Positions 15,342-25,626 of a stretch of DNA of 64,000 nt are shown here, piece by piece. Source of the stretch: Rhodothermales bacterium (lineage in GTDB: Bacteria; Bacteroidota; Rhodothermia; Rhodothermales; UBA10348); the NCBI GenBank assembly GCA_017643395.1, contig JAEPNP010000004.1, positions 62,001 to 126,000 of the forward strand, read 5' to 3'. Below the pieces are notes generated by a model. The model did not search any database. It saw only the letters and a list, made by a program, of their open reading frames with translations, and was not told where the DNA came from. How positions within the stretch are numbered: position 1 is the first letter of the stretch; each line of letters opens with the position of its first letter. A program made the translations under genes and the position numbers.

Positions 15342-18300
15342 TCAGCGGATGCCGCCCTGCTGGACCCGTGCTTCCCGCGCCGTCCGCACGCCCCAGCGAC
15401 GCACATCGTCCAGGAAGACATAGATCGCCGGCAGGATGACCAGCGTGACGAGCGTCGAGAATGTCAGCCCACCCACAATGGCCCGGGCCATCGGGAAGTA
15501 CGGCGGACCGTCACCTCCGATCTGGGTGGTGCCCAGGCACAAAGGGACCAGGCCGAGCACCGTAGTCGCTGCCGTCATGATGATGGGCCGCATGCGGTCC
15601 CGGCCGGCCTGCACAATGGCCTCGTGACGCTCCAGGCCCTCGGACCGCAGGTGGTTGATGTGATCTATCAGCACGATGCCGTTGTTGACAACCACCCCGA
15701 TCAGTACCAGAATGCCGATCCAGGCCATAATCTGGAACGTGGTGCCGGTGGCCAGGAAGAACCAGAACACACCCACAATCGCAAAGATGATGGACGTCCA
15801 AATGGCTGCCGGGTGGATCAGGCTTTCGAACAGGGAGGCCATCACCAGATAAATGAGGACCAGCGCCATGAGCAGATTGACCAGCATGATCTGTTGGCTC
15901 TGCGCCTCGTCGTCGAAGCGACTGCCGTACCCCCAGCCGTAGCCCGGCGGCAGCTCCATGCGTTCCATGGTCTGACGAATGCGCGCGTACCCCTCATCCT
16001 GCGTGATGCCGTCCAGGAAGAGGATCACGCCCATGGAGGTCACCCTGTTCTCGCGGTTGATGCCGCGTCGCGCCTTCCGGGACTGGAAATCTGCGAGCGC
16101 CGCCAGACGAACCTGCTCCTGGTCCGCCGTCTGCAGCGGCAGATTCCGAAGGTCATCCATAGAGCGCTGGTCCCGGTCCTGAAACTCGATGCGCAGGTCC
16201 ACTTCGCCTTCCGGCGTGCGAATGCGACGCAGGTTCTGCCCACGCATTGCCGTGGATACGGTCTGGGCCACCGCCTGCGTGCTCAACCCGTGAATGCGCG
16301 CCCGGTCCCGGTCCACGACCACCTGGATTTCCTGGTCGTCAATCTCGGCCTGCGAACGCACGTCCTTGAAGCCCTCCATGCGATCAAACATCTCCGCCAC
16401 CTCGCGCGAGAGTTCGACCAGTTTTTCGCTCGACTCTCCGTGCAGCAGCACGCGGAGATTCTCTCCCGTGATGCCGGAGGACCAGTCGAAGGCCGGACGG
16501 GCCAGCGCCAGCTTGGGGAAACCCTCCCGGATGCGCTCTTCCAGGACCTCGATGTCCGTGTCGCTGTCCGGATCCAGCAGCAGATCTGACTCCGCGTAGT
16601 TGCCGGTGTAGAAGCTGTAGACATCCTTGATCTCGAAGCGCTCCTTGTTGGCAAAGAGATACTCCTCCATCTCGTCGACCACCTTCTCCACCTCCTCGAC
16701 CGTGTACTGGCCCTGGATGTTGTAGATGATCTCGATTTCCCGCTCCCCTTCATTGTCGGGGAAGAAGTCCATGTTCACGAGCGATGCGGGGATCGCCACA
16801 CTGAGCAGCGTACCCACCACCACGGCGGCGGCGAGCTTCGGCTTGCGCAGCAGGCGATCCAGCAGTGTGGCATAGCGCTCGGTCAGCCAGTCGATGGAAC
16901 TCGCCTTGGCGGTTTCCGGCGGAGGCTTCAGCCGTGACGCTAGCAGCGGCACGACCGTCAGCGAAATCAACAGCGATACCACCAAGGACACGTTGATGGA
17001 GACCGCCACATGCTTGAGGAAGAGCGTGACCTCGTCAGCCTGACTCACAATCATGGGCAGGAAGACAATCGCCGTCGTCAGCGTGCCCGCCGTGACGGCG
17101 AGAGCGACTTCCTTCACTCCGCGCAAGGTGGCCTGCATCGGGTTGCCCGGGTCCATGCGTTGATGACGATGGATGTTCTCCGTCACCACGACGGCGTTGT
17201 CCACCAGCATGCCGACCGCCAGCATGAGGCCCATCATGCTCAGGATATTGAGCGAGAAGCCCAGAAAGTAGAGCGCGCCGACCGTCACGAGGATGGAGAT
17301 CGGCACCGCCAGCGTCACCACGAGCGTGGTGGACAGACGCCGGAGGAAGAAGAAGAGCACGATGAGTGCAAAAAGGCCACCCCAGGCTCCGGACTCGAGC
17401 AGATCCGTCAGCGAAGAGGTAATGCCGTCGGCCGCGTTGCCCATGAAATAGATGGAGATCCCGGCCATGTCGGGATCTTCCCCAACCTCCTCGAGCGCGA
17501 CCTTGATGCGATCGGATACGGCCACTGTGTTCGCACCGGCCTCCTTGCGGACGTCGAGCCCCACCGCGTACCGGCGGTTGAGGTGTCGACCGTGATCCAG
17601 TTCCGGATCATCCAGCGTGACCTCGGCCACATCGCCCAGTCGCAGACCGTCCCTGCGAATGACCAGGTCCCGAACCTCATCAGCCGTACGGATCTCTCCC
17701 AGCGGACGAATCAGATAACGCCTCGGGCCGTCCGTAATCCGCCCGGCAGTCACAGAGAAGTTGGCGGTCTGCAGTTGCCCCAGCAGCATCTGCAGATCCA
17801 CGCGGTGCGCGGCTACACGGTCGGCAAGCAGCTCGATGCGGACTTCACGGCGATTCACACCGTACAACTCCACCTGTGAGACGCCTTCCACGCGCTCCAG
17901 CACCTGCTTCAGCTTGCGATCCAGGAGTTCGTACGCGCCGGAGAGGTCTCGTTCGGAGGACAGTCTCAGCTGCAGAATCGGAGCGTCCGCCATGTTGAAA
18001 CGCTGCACGAACATGCGCTCCACATCGGCCGGGAATTGATCCCTGACCGCATCCAGTCGTTCGCGAACCTGGATCGCCTTCAGATCGGTGTCGGCGCCCC
18101 AGTCGAACTCCATGAAGATGTTCGCGCCGGACTGTCCTGAGTTCGAGTTCAGGCGCTTCAGGCCGGGCACCGTGGCCAGGACCTCTTCCGCCGGACGCGT
18201 GATTTCCCGTTCCACCTCCTCGGGTGTTGAGCCCGGGTATGGAATATTGATGTTCAGAAACGGCGCCGAGACCTCAGGAAACAGCTCCAGCGGAACCAAT

Positions 18301-18389
18301 CGGCTCGAGATGAGGCCGATGACAACCATGCACACGAAGACCATCATGGTGGTCACCGGGCGCTTCATGGCGAGTTCTGGCAGGTTCAT
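15342..18389 (-). CDS. RND efflux transporter subunit (second of two)
   Basis: The 1015-residue AcrB/HAE-type pump subunit has the usual twelve-span layout with two large periplasmic loops. It opens with KRPVTTMMVFVCMVVIGLISSRLVPLELFPEVSAP and has the TM4 motif GMLVDNAVVVTENIHRH. In classical AcrB this position carries two aspartates; here the second is asparagine, as is common in Bacteroidota pumps, leaving one proton-relay acid. It starts two bases after the stop of the preceding RND gene. Two different RND subunits in one operon suggest a hetero-oligomer like MdtBC. Substrates cannot be read from the sequence. Confidence 0.93.
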   Translation of the reverse strand: MNLPELAMKRPVTTMMVFVCMVVIGLISSRLVPLELFPEVSAPFLNINIPYPGSTPEEVEREITRPAEEVLATVPGLKRLNSNSGQSGANIFMEFDWGADTDLKAIQVRERLDAVRDQFPADVERMFVQRFNMADAPILQLRLSSERDLSGAYELLDRKLKQVLERVEGVSQVELYGVNRREVRIELLADRVAAHRVDLQMLLGQLQTANFSVTAGRITDGPRRYLIRPLGEIRTADEVRDLVIRRDGLRLGDVAEVTLDDPELDHGRHLNRRYAVGLDVRKEAGANTVAVSDRIKVALEEVGEDPDMAGISIYFMGNAADGITSSLTDLLESGAWGGLFALIVLFFFLRRLSTTLVVTLAVPISILVTVGALYFLGFSLNILSMMGLMLAVGMLVDNAVVVTENIHRHQRMDPGNPMQATLRGVKEVALAVTAGTLTTAIVFLPMIVSQADEVTLFLKHVAVSINVSLVVSLLISLTVVPLLASRLKPPPETAKASSIDWLTERYATLLDRLLRKPKLAAAVVVGTLLSVAIPASLVNMDFFPDNEGEREIEIIYNIQGQYTVEEVEKVVDEMEEYLFANKERFEIKDVYSFYTGNYAESDLLLDPDSDTDIEVLEERIREGFPKLALARPAFDWSSGITGENLRVLLHGESSEKLVELSREVAEMFDRMEGFKDVRSQAEIDDQEIQVVVDRDRARIHGLSTQAVAQTVSTAMRGQNLRRIRTPEGEVDLRIEFQDRDQRSMDDLRNLPLQTADQEQVRLAALADFQSRKARRGINRENRVTSMGVILFLDGITQDEGYARIRQTMERMELPPGYGWGYGSRFDDEAQSQQIMLVNLLMALVLIYLVMASLFESLIHPAAIWTSIIFAIVGVFWFFLATGTTFQIMAWIGILVLIGVVVNNGIVLIDHINHLRSEGLERHEAIVQAGRDRMRPIIMTAATTVLGLVPLCLGTTQIGGDGPPYFPMARAIVGGLTFSTLVTLVILPAIYVFLDDVRRWGVRTAREARVQQGGIR

Positions 18390-18391
18390 GG

Positions 18392-21300
18392 CTACCTCGT
18401 TCTGTCGAGCACCGCGTACATGGTCGGAATGACCAGCAGCGTCAGGGCCGTGGATACCACCAGACCGCCAATCACGGTGATCGCCATCGGTGCGCGGATC
18501 TCCGCGCCTTCTCCGAAACCGATCGCCAGGGGCACAAGGCCGAGCGTGGTCGTCAGGGTGGTCATCAGAATGGGCCGGAGCCGCTGGGAACCGGCCTCGA
18601 TGATCGCCTCAACCTTCTCCATGCCACCCGTGCGCAGCTGGTTGATCAGGTCCACCAGTACGATGGCATTGTTCACCACAATGCCGGCCAGCAGGATGAG
18701 GCCGATAAAGACGACCACGCTTACCGTAGATCCGGTCACCCACAAGGCCAGGATGGCGCCGACAGCCGCCAGGGGGATGGAAAAGAAAATGACGAAGGGG
18801 TGCAGCAGGCTCTCAAACTGCGAAGCCATGACGAGATAGACCAGGAAGACCGCCAGCAGGAGCGCCAGAATCAGCGAACGGAAGCTGTCCGACATCTCCT
18901 GGTTCTGTCCTGCAATGCGCACCGAGGTACCGGGAGGCGTGCGCACGGACGCCATCGCGGCAGACAATTCCTCTGCGGCAGCGCCGAGATCGCCGTAGCT
19001 CAGATTGGCGGTGACCAGGGCCACACGCTGCTGGCTTACTCGGCGGATCTCACTCGGACCGAGGCCGACTTCGAGGTCGGCAATCGCGTTCAGCGTCACA
19101 GGACGCTCCGACTCGGGATTTACGATCAGGTCGCGCAGCTGATCGACCGAGGCGCGATCCTCCTCACGGGTGCGCACCAGCACATCGATCTTGCGATCGT
19201 TCCAGGAGTAGCGCGTCGCCACGGACCCGCGCACATTGGAGACCAGACGGTCCGCCACATTGGAAACAGATAACCCAAGTGCAGCCGCCCGCTCCCGGTC
19301 GAAACGGATCTGGACCTCCGGATGACCCACCTCCATGGTGGATTTGACGTCGGTGAAGCGGTCTGATTGCCGTAGCCGGCCCGCAAGCGCCTGAGAGACC
19401 AGTTTGAGGTCATCGAGGTCGTACCCGGTGACCTCCAGCTCGACCGGGGTACGGAAACTGAAGAGTGTCGGTCGGGCAATCTTGTACTGAAGCCCCGGAA
19501 TGCGACCGAGCTCGCCGCGAATCGTATTGACCGCCTCGGCCTCGCCGAGCTCACCGGATCCGGTGGCCAGGGCCACATGCAGCTCACCCCAGTTCTCCCC
19601 GCCCTCTTCAGGGTTGGAGTCCATGCGGTTGCCGCTGCCCGATACGGAGAACGATGCGCGCACGTTGGGTGCGGCTGCGGCCACGCGCTGCACGCGAGCC
19701 ATCGCCGCGTCCGTCTCGGTCAGGGGCGTGCCCGGGGCAAGCTGCATCTCCACATTGAACTCGTCCTGCGCGAGCTGCGGGATCAGTTCGATGCCCAGGC
19801 TTGGAATCAGGGCGATGGATCCTGCGAAGATGCCGATCGCTACCAGCAGCACGCCGGCCCGGTGGTCAAGCGACCATACCAGCGCGGGTTTGTAGCGCGC
19901 GGCGATCATATCGAAGCCGCGGTTGAAGCCGCCTGCAATGGGCTTCATCACAAAGCCGGACGCCTTGCCGATCCCCTTTCCGGCGAGGAAGGCGCCGCGT
20001 GCGATGTAGAACGGAATGCGATTGACCAGCACGTGCCGAACCTTGCGCACCCCCCGGCCGAACCGGGTCCTGGCCGGCGGCCTTTCCGGCACCTCGAACA
20101 CCTTCTCGGCCCGGCCGCCGAGCGAAGCGAGCATGGGAATGAGAGTGATGGCGACGATCAGCGAGGCCAGAAGCGAAAAGGTCACGGTCAGCGCCTGATC
20201 GCGGAACAGCTGCCCGGCAATACCCTGCACGAACACCAGCGGGAAGAACACGGCCACCGTGGTCAGCGTGGAGGCGATGACGGCGCGACCGACTTCGCTC
20301 GCGCCCTTCCTGGCGGCCTCCAGTGGCGGCTCGCCGCGCTCCCGGTGTCTCGAAATGTTCTCGAGCACGACAATCGAGTTGTCTACCAGGAGGCCGATTC
20401 CAAGCGCCAGTCCGCCAAGCGACATGATGTTCAGGGTCAGGTCGTACCCGTACATCATGTTGAATGTGGCGATGACCGAGACCGGTATGGACACCGAAAT
20501 GATCAGGGTCGCCGCGAGATTCCTCAGGAACAGGTAGAGCACCAGTACTGCAAGCAGACCACCGACAATGCCGGCATTGACCACATCGTCCACCGCACTG
20601 CGGATGAAGGTGGACTGGTCGTACACGTTCTCTATGCGTACCCCCTCGGGGAACAGGTTCTGGGTGCGATCCAGGCGTGACTTGACGGCATCAGCCACGG
20701 AAACCGTGTTCGCGTCACCTTCCTTGTAGACCGCGAGTTCCACGGCCTCCCGGCCGTTGATTCGCGTGATCGCTTCCCGCTCCTTGTAGCCCATGCGCAC
20801 ATCGGCCACGTCCCGCAGGTAGATCGGCCGGGCCTGCCGGGTCTCGACTATGACGTCGCCGATCTGGGAAACCGTCTGAAACTGATTGACCGTGCGCACC
20901 AGGAACTGCTGCACACCTTCCTCCAGCCTGCCCCCGGACAGGTTGACGTTCTCCGCGCGGATGACCTGGACGATGCGTTCGATGGGGATTCCGAGCTGGG
21001 CCAGCTTCTCTTGGTCCACCAGAATCTGCACCTCATCCTCGAGCCCGCCGCTGATCTTGACGGCAGCCACGCCGAGCGCAGCCTCCAGCTCTTTCTTCAG
21101 CTGCTCGTCCGCGAAGCGTCGAAGCACCTTTAGGTCCTCGGTGTCTTCGCTCGCATCCTCAAGTGCCACGGTTTGAACCGGGTTCTCTCCCGCGTCCGCC
21201 CGTCGCACGTCAGCCTCCATGTAGAGGGCGTAGCGCATCACCGGGTCAAACGAAGGATCGAACCGAAGCAGGACCGGCCGCGTGGCCTCCAGCGGAAGCA

Positions 21301-21646
21301 GCAATGCGTCCAGGCGCTCTCGCACATCGATGGACGCCATATCCATGTCCGTGCCCCACTCGAATTCGAGCACGACATCGGACTGACCGGTTCGGGAGAC
21401 GCTGCGCATCTCCTTGACGTTCTTGACGACGCCGAGGGCCTCCTCAACCGGCTTGGTCAGGAGGTTTTCAATCTCGACCGGCGCGGCGCCTTCATACTCA
21501 GATCGAATGGTCAGCGTCGGATACGACAGATCCGGCAACAGATTCAGATTCAGCCGGGACAGGGAAACCGAGCCGAACAGGGCCACGGCCACCGTGAACA
21601 TGGCAATGGTCACCCTTCGCCGCGTGGCGACGTCAATAATCTTCAT
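18392..21646 (-). CDS. RND efflux transporter subunit (first of two)
   Basis: The 1084-residue RND inner-membrane pump has N-terminal DVATRRRVTIAMFTVAVALFGSVSLSRLNLNLLPDLSYPTL and TM4 motif LGIGLLVDNSIVVLENISRH, again with a single aspartate. It is slightly longer than its neighbour because of an insert after about residue 510 rich in basic residues and proline. It begins 18 bases after the adaptor gene and ends two bases before the second pump gene. Expected to use proton influx to drive export of hydrophobic compounds through an outer-membrane channel that is not encoded here. Confidence 0.93.
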   Translation of the reverse strand: MKIIDVATRRRVTIAMFTVAVALFGSVSLSRLNLNLLPDLSYPTLTIRSEYEGAAPVEIENLLTKPVEEALGVVKNVKEMRSVSRTGQSDVVLEFEWGTDMDMASIDVRERLDALLLPLEATRPVLLRFDPSFDPVMRYALYMEADVRRADAGENPVQTVALEDASEDTEDLKVLRRFADEQLKKELEAALGVAAVKISGGLEDEVQILVDQEKLAQLGIPIERIVQVIRAENVNLSGGRLEEGVQQFLVRTVNQFQTVSQIGDVIVETRQARPIYLRDVADVRMGYKEREAITRINGREAVELAVYKEGDANTVSVADAVKSRLDRTQNLFPEGVRIENVYDQSTFIRSAVDDVVNAGIVGGLLAVLVLYLFLRNLAATLIISVSIPVSVIATFNMMYGYDLTLNIMSLGGLALGIGLLVDNSIVVLENISRHRERGEPPLEAARKGASEVGRAVIASTLTTVAVFFPLVFVQGIAGQLFRDQALTVTFSLLASLIVAITLIPMLASLGGRAEKVFEVPERPPARTRFGRGVRKVRHVLVNRIPFYIARGAFLAGKGIGKASGFVMKPIAGGFNRGFDMIAARYKPALVWSLDHRAGVLLVAIGIFAGSIALIPSLGIELIPQLAQDEFNVEMQLAPGTPLTETDAAMARVQRVAAAAPNVRASFSVSGSGNRMDSNPEEGGENWGELHVALATGSGELGEAEAVNTIRGELGRIPGLQYKIARPTLFSFRTPVELEVTGYDLDDLKLVSQALAGRLRQSDRFTDVKSTMEVGHPEVQIRFDRERAAALGLSVSNVADRLVSNVRGSVATRYSWNDRKIDVLVRTREEDRASVDQLRDLIVNPESERPVTLNAIADLEVGLGPSEIRRVSQQRVALVTANLSYGDLGAAAEELSAAMASVRTPPGTSVRIAGQNQEMSDSFRSLILALLLAVFLVYLVMASQFESLLHPFVIFFSIPLAAVGAILALWVTGSTVSVVVFIGLILLAGIVVNNAIVLVDLINQLRTGGMEKVEAIIEAGSQRLRPILMTTLTTTLGLVPLAIGFGEGAEIRAPMAITVIGGLVVSTALTLLVIPTMYAVLDRTR

Positions 21647-21664
21647 GGCCTGCTGGGCTTCAGG

Positions 21665-22744
21665 TCAGCGAATGACCTCGACGCGCGAGCTGTCGCGCAA
21701 GTTGGTCTGACCGGTGGTGATGATCTCCGTGCCCGCGGTGACTCCGCTGAGCACTTCCACAAAGCGGTCATTCTCGAATCCTCGGACCACCAGCTGCCGG
21801 AAGGCAGTGTCATTCTGCACGACGAATACGGCGGACTCGTCATCCTGGGTGAGCACGGCCTGTTTGGGCACCAGTACGGTCTCTGCATGCGTGTCGTAGA
21901 CAATGCCGATGCGACCGAACATGCCGGGTTTCAGGCTGCCGGAGCGGTCGCGAATCTCAACCGTGACCTTGAATGTGCCCGTGGACGCATCGACCACGGG
22001 GGCAATGCGCAGGATGCGGCCCTGAAATACCTGCTCCGGCAGTGCATCAACACGCACCGTAGCGTCCTGGCCCACCTGGAGTTTGTTCAGCTCGCGCTCC
22101 GGCACGTGCATTTCGGCCAGGAGCGGATTGAACGACGTAATGCGGAAGGTGGGCGAGAAGGTCTGCACCATGTTGCCCACTTTTACCATGCGACTGGAAA
22201 CCACGCCAGCAATCGGGGCGCGCACCGTCGTGTGCTCCAGGGCCAGCTTCGCCAGATCGAAGGCGGCCTTCTGGGTGTCGAAGGCATACTGCGATCGCTC
22301 GATCTCTTCGGCGGAGATCAGCTGGCGCTCGAAGAGCAGCTTGTTGCGCTCCAGCTCTCCTTCCAGGCGCTTAAGCTCGGCCTCGGCGCGTGCAACCTCG
22401 ATGGCCAGACGCTCATCATCCAGTTGAGCCAGCGCCTGTCCCTTGCGGACGTAGCCGCCTTCTTCCACATAGATGGCTGTGACGATGCCGCCACTCTTGG
22501 CGACCACGTCGGTTTCGTCATCGGCCGTCAGGGTGGCAGTGCCGGAGAAGAACGCAGAGATATCACCTACGGAAGCGGCGGTGGTCTCTACAGGAAGCGC
22601 CGGTACTTCCTCTTCTTCCTCGGTGGGGGCTCCTTCGGCGTCACCGTTGCAGCCCGAAATGATCAGCGTGGATCCAGCGAGCAGGGTGACCAGGAACAGG
22701 GAGAGCAGGGCCTGCGGGGCGGGCCGGCGAATGGGTTCGTTCAT
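21665..22744 (-). CDS. RND efflux periplasmic adaptor (membrane fusion) lipoprotein
   Basis: The 359-residue adaptor has a lipoprotein signal (LIISGC), an acidic linker of consecutive glutamates, and the standard lipoyl/hairpin/beta-barrel order: GGIVTAIYVEEGGYVRKGQ, a coiled-coil hairpin rich in E, K, L and A (about residues 105-165), then TTVRAPIAGVVS and the barrel and membrane-proximal domain. It bridges the RND pumps to an outer-membrane factor. The ATG at 22744 is preferred to an in-frame TTG at 22774, though neither has a clear ribosome site. It is the first gene of a three-gene pump operon; about 150 non-coding bases separate it from the deacetylase gene. Confidence 0.92.
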   Translation of the reverse strand: MNEPIRRPAPQALLSLFLVTLLAGSTLIISGCNGDAEGAPTEEEEEVPALPVETTAASVGDISAFFSGTATLTADDETDVVAKSGGIVTAIYVEEGGYVRKGQALAQLDDERLAIEVARAEAELKRLEGELERNKLLFERQLISAEEIERSQYAFDTQKAAFDLAKLALEHTTVRAPIAGVVSSRMVKVGNMVQTFSPTFRITSFNPLLAEMHVPERELNKLQVGQDATVRVDALPEQVFQGRILRIAPVVDASTGTFKVTVEIRDRSGSLKPGMFGRIGIVYDTHAETVLVPKQAVLTQDDESAVFVVQNDTAFRQLVVRGFENDRFVEVLSGVTAGTEIITTGQTNLRDSSRVEVIR

Positions 22745-22894
22745 GGGGAGCGCAGTGCGTGGGTCGGTGTGCAAGGCACGTGGACTACGGGTGGCCTCCG
22801 CGAAGTGTTACAGAAGGGGTGTCCGCAAACGGGCACTTTGTGGTGCTCGAGGCGGCAATCAGCACCAGCTGTCGGCGCCCGTGCGACGGTGCCG

Positions 22895-24262
22895 TCAGCC
22901 CCAGACGGTCAGTGCTCCGGCAAGGGATTCGATGGTTGCCTCCTGCTGGATCGCCAGATCCAACGTTCCCAGAAAGTGACTCCCCCATCCGGGATAGTCC
23001 ATCTCGTCCCAGAGCACATTGTGCCAGAGCGCCACGCACGCACCGCCGTGCAATCGCACACGATCGATGAGCTTCGCCGTGGCCTGGAGTGCATACTCAG
23101 CATTCAGGCCGCGGCGGTTGAAGAGGGCCGACTCCATGAGCGCCAGGGGCAGCTCCTGAATCGGCTCAGGCTCATTCCTGACATGATTCCAGGGCCGAAA
23201 CGGCAGACAGGTTCCGTTCCTGAATCCGGCCGCGTCAGGAAAGCCCAGCGTGGAGTCCACCCCAAACCCGGCTTCGGCATAAGCAGCCGCCGTAGTAGCC
23301 TCCTGCCAGCGAAGATAGTGGGAGCGCACACTGCGCAGAGGCTGCTGCACGGCCAGCCGCAAGGCCTCCACCTCCCGGCGCAAGTATGCCGGATGATTGT
23401 AGGCGTGAAAGGATGGGTGCAAGCCGATGTCGTGGCCGCCGGCCTTCAGGGCCTGCACTTCTTCGAGCGCGAATGGGCTATCGAGCCGGTACTCCACGTC
23501 GTGTGCGCTCGTCGCTCCCGTCTTGAACAGGACCGAGAGCCTGCCTGATCGGGCCTCAACCTCCTGCCGCATGCGTCGCAGGGCACGCTGAAACGGATCC
23601 TGGCCCGGCAGACTCTCCCTCAGCCCCCGAACCAGACGGCCCGGTTGACGCCCTGGACCTCTCCCGAGCAGGAGGTACTCGACCAACTCGCGCCACCAGA
23701 TGCCTGCCCTCCATTTGCGCAGGTAGTCGACATCCGTGGTGGGCACCAGGCACCAGCTGTTCGTTCCCCACCGCCGCCGCTGCACGGGCACACCGATTGC
23801 CCGCAGCCGCTCGGCCAACCAATCCCGCAGCTGATCCACCGGCGCCTCCTTTAGGAGACCGCGCTCCTCAAGCAAGCTGCCGGCTGCGGTCACCCGCCCA
23901 AACCGATCGCGGCTCGGGTTGGCCTGGTAGTCACATCCTGCCAACCAGTAGAATGCACTGGCGATGGGGTCTCCGGCAAATACCCACGCCGGAGCCCCGG
24001 CCGAATCGGTGCCTCGAACATTTGACGTTATGCGACCCGGCGTATCGGGGTCGAGAGGAATGTGGAGGTAGTGATCGCCGGGCGGCTGCCCGGTCCCGTA
24101 CCAGATACCGCCGTCAAGGTCTGCGTCCGGCCTCAGGTCGAGCGGCAGCAGCAGGGTTTCCAGGGCGTACCAGGCCTGCGCCCTGTACGGCTCCCCGGCC
24201 TGCACTCGACAGCCGATGCGCTTTCTGGCTTGCAGTGGGGCTGTTGGGGCGTGTTTGGGCAC
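22895..24262 (-). CDS. Polysaccharide-deacetylase-family protein with N-terminal DUF7033-like region
   Basis: The 455-residue protein has a C-terminal NodB/polysaccharide-deacetylase-like barrel from about residue 230: FKTGATSAHDVEYRLDS, GGHDIGLHPSFHAYN, VRSHYLRW and LWHNVLWDE are recognisable motif regions. The metal motif is a degenerate form of the canonical TFDD. The N-terminal half (GDPIASAFYWLAGCDYQ, DRFGRVTAAGSLLEE) resembles the DUF7033 region that precedes such domains in Bacteroidota surface-polysaccharide loci. The start is a GTG and no signal peptide is visible. It transcribes away from the HD-hydrolase gene. Substrate unknown; deacetylation of a surface glycan is the usual expectation. 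Confidence 0.75.
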   Translation of the reverse strand: MPKHAPTAPLQARKRIGCRVQAGEPYRAQAWYALETLLLPLDLRPDADLDGGIWYGTGQPPGDHYLHIPLDPDTPGRITSNVRGTDSAGAPAWVFAGDPIASAFYWLAGCDYQANPSRDRFGRVTAAGSLLEERGLLKEAPVDQLRDWLAERLRAIGVPVQRRRWGTNSWCLVPTTDVDYLRKWRAGIWWRELVEYLLLGRGPGRQPGRLVRGLRESLPGQDPFQRALRRMRQEVEARSGRLSVLFKTGATSAHDVEYRLDSPFALEEVQALKAGGHDIGLHPSFHAYNHPAYLRREVEALRLAVQQPLRSVRSHYLRWQEATTAAAYAEAGFGVDSTLGFPDAAGFRNGTCLPFRPWNHVRNEPEPIQELPLALMESALFNRRGLNAEYALQATAKLIDRVRLHGGACVALWHNVLWDEMDYPGWGSHFLGTLDLAIQQEATIESLAGALTVWG

Positions 24263-24348
24263 TGAGGGCTACCTTCTGTCCGGGATTCGGCCGTTGGCCG
24301 GCCTGAGCCGGGGCGTAAAAATCCGTATAACAGTCCGCCACGCCAAAC

Positions 24349-25626
24349 TTGTCGAGTCGAATCACGCTTTTCTCCGATCCGGTGCACGGTTTCGTCTCCG
24401 TGCCCCGTGGCGATCTGTTTGACCTGATACAGACGCCGGAGGTGCAGCGGCTGCGCCGCATCCGCCAGTTGGGCGTTGGGTACATGGTATTTCCAGGCGC
24501 GGAGCACTCTCGCTTCGGGCATGCCCTGGGTGCCATGGCGCTGATGCGGGACGCCCTGAAGACGCTGCTCGACAAAGGCACTGACATTCCCCCGGAAGAG
24601 ATCTTTGCAGCCTCCGCCGCCGCGCTGCTGCACGACATCGGCCACGGACCCTTTTCCCACACGCTGGAGGACGTGCTCATCGAGGGCTTTGAACACGAAG
24701 CCATGAGCCGTGAGCTCATTGTGTCCCTGAATGAGCGCTTCGGAGGCAGACTGGGGCTGACGCTGCAGATCTTCGACGGCGACTACCACCGTCCCTTCCT
24801 GCATGAACTGGTATCAAGCCAACTGGACATGGATCGCCTGGACTACCTCAGGCGGGACTCATACTACACCGGCGTGGTGGAAGGACGCGTCGGCATCGGC
24901 CGGATCGTGAAATCGCTTCGCGTGACGCCGCAGCAGATGCTTGCCGTGGAGCACAAGGGCCTGTACGCGGTGGAGAGTTTCCTCATCGCGCGGCGCCTGA
25001 TGTACTGGCAGGTATACCTGCACAAGACCGTGGTGGCCGGCGACCAGGTCCTTCGCTCGGCGCTTCGGAGAGCCCGGGATCTCGCCTGCGAGGGCCACCC
25101 GGATGTGCTCGACGCGGCCGCTCCGCCGCTGAGACCGTTCATCAGCACGACAGTGAACGCCGCCGATATCAAGGAGCCGGAGATTCGGGATGCGTATGCC
25201 TCCCTGGACGACTCGGACATCCTCTACTCGCTCAAGCGATGGGCTGACTCGCAGGACGCCATCCTGGCAGACCTGGCCTCCCGCTTCCTGGATCGCCGAT
25301 TTTTCCGCACGGCCGTCATGCCGCGACAGCCCCGCCCCGCCCATCTCGAGGAGTACCGCGACCAGGTCCGCCGATGGATGTCGGACCAGGGACTACCGGT
25401 CGATTCGGAGCGTGATTGCGACTACTACTGCAATTCGGGTTGGCTGCGCCACAGGGCTTACGATGCTGAACAGCATCCCATCCGGGTTCGCATGGAGGAG
25501 GGCATTCAGGAGCTGACCGCTGCGGCCGACTCGGAGGCCATCGCCTCGCTGGCCAACGTGGAAAAGAAGGCCTTCGTATGCGGACCGAAGGAGGTCCCCT
25601 TCCGCACCAACAGGGTGCCGGCCTGA
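24349..25626 (+). CDS. HD-domain phosphohydrolase (dGTPase-like)
   Basis: The 425-residue cytoplasmic protein opens with ITLFSDPVHGFVSVP and has the metal-binding HD sequence AEHSRFGHALGAM, then ALLHDIGHGPFSHTLE and the ELVSSQLDMDRLDYLRRDSYYTGV region, all typical of the YwfO/dGTPase-like branch of HD hydrolases. Members hydrolyse nucleoside triphosphates, for dNTP pool control or nucleotide signalling. The start is a TTG, and the frame cannot extend to a better codon without losing the conserved beginning. Its TGA overlaps the ATG of the formamidase gene (TGATG), so the two are co-translated although functionally unrelated. Confidence 0.87.
   Translation: MSSRITLFSDPVHGFVSVPRGDLFDLIQTPEVQRLRRIRQLGVGYMVFPGAEHSRFGHALGAMALMRDALKTLLDKGTDIPPEEIFAASAAALLHDIGHGPFSHTLEDVLIEGFEHEAMSRELIVSLNERFGGRLGLTLQIFDGDYHRPFLHELVSSQLDMDRLDYLRRDSYYTGVVEGRVGIGRIVKSLRVTPQQMLAVEHKGLYAVESFLIARRLMYWQVYLHKTVVAGDQVLRSALRRARDLACEGHPDVLDAAAPPLRPFISTTVNAADIKEPEIRDAYASLDDSDILYSLKRWADSQDAILADLASRFLDRRFFRTAVMPRQPRPAHLEEYRDQVRRWMSDQGLPVDSERDCDYYCNSGWLRHRAYDAEQHPIRVRMEEGIQELTAAADSEAIASLANVEKKAFVCGPKEVPFRTNRVPA

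Noticed and set aside
15312-16589. 425-residue plus-strand ORF antisense to the second RND pump
   Set aside because: No recognisable motif; the opposite strand encodes conserved pump sequence throughout.
21173-23548. 791-residue plus-strand ORF
   Set aside because: It lies entirely opposite the RND, adaptor and deacetylase genes, whose motifs are intact; the translation (many H, G, R, Q) is typical of an antisense GC-rich frame.
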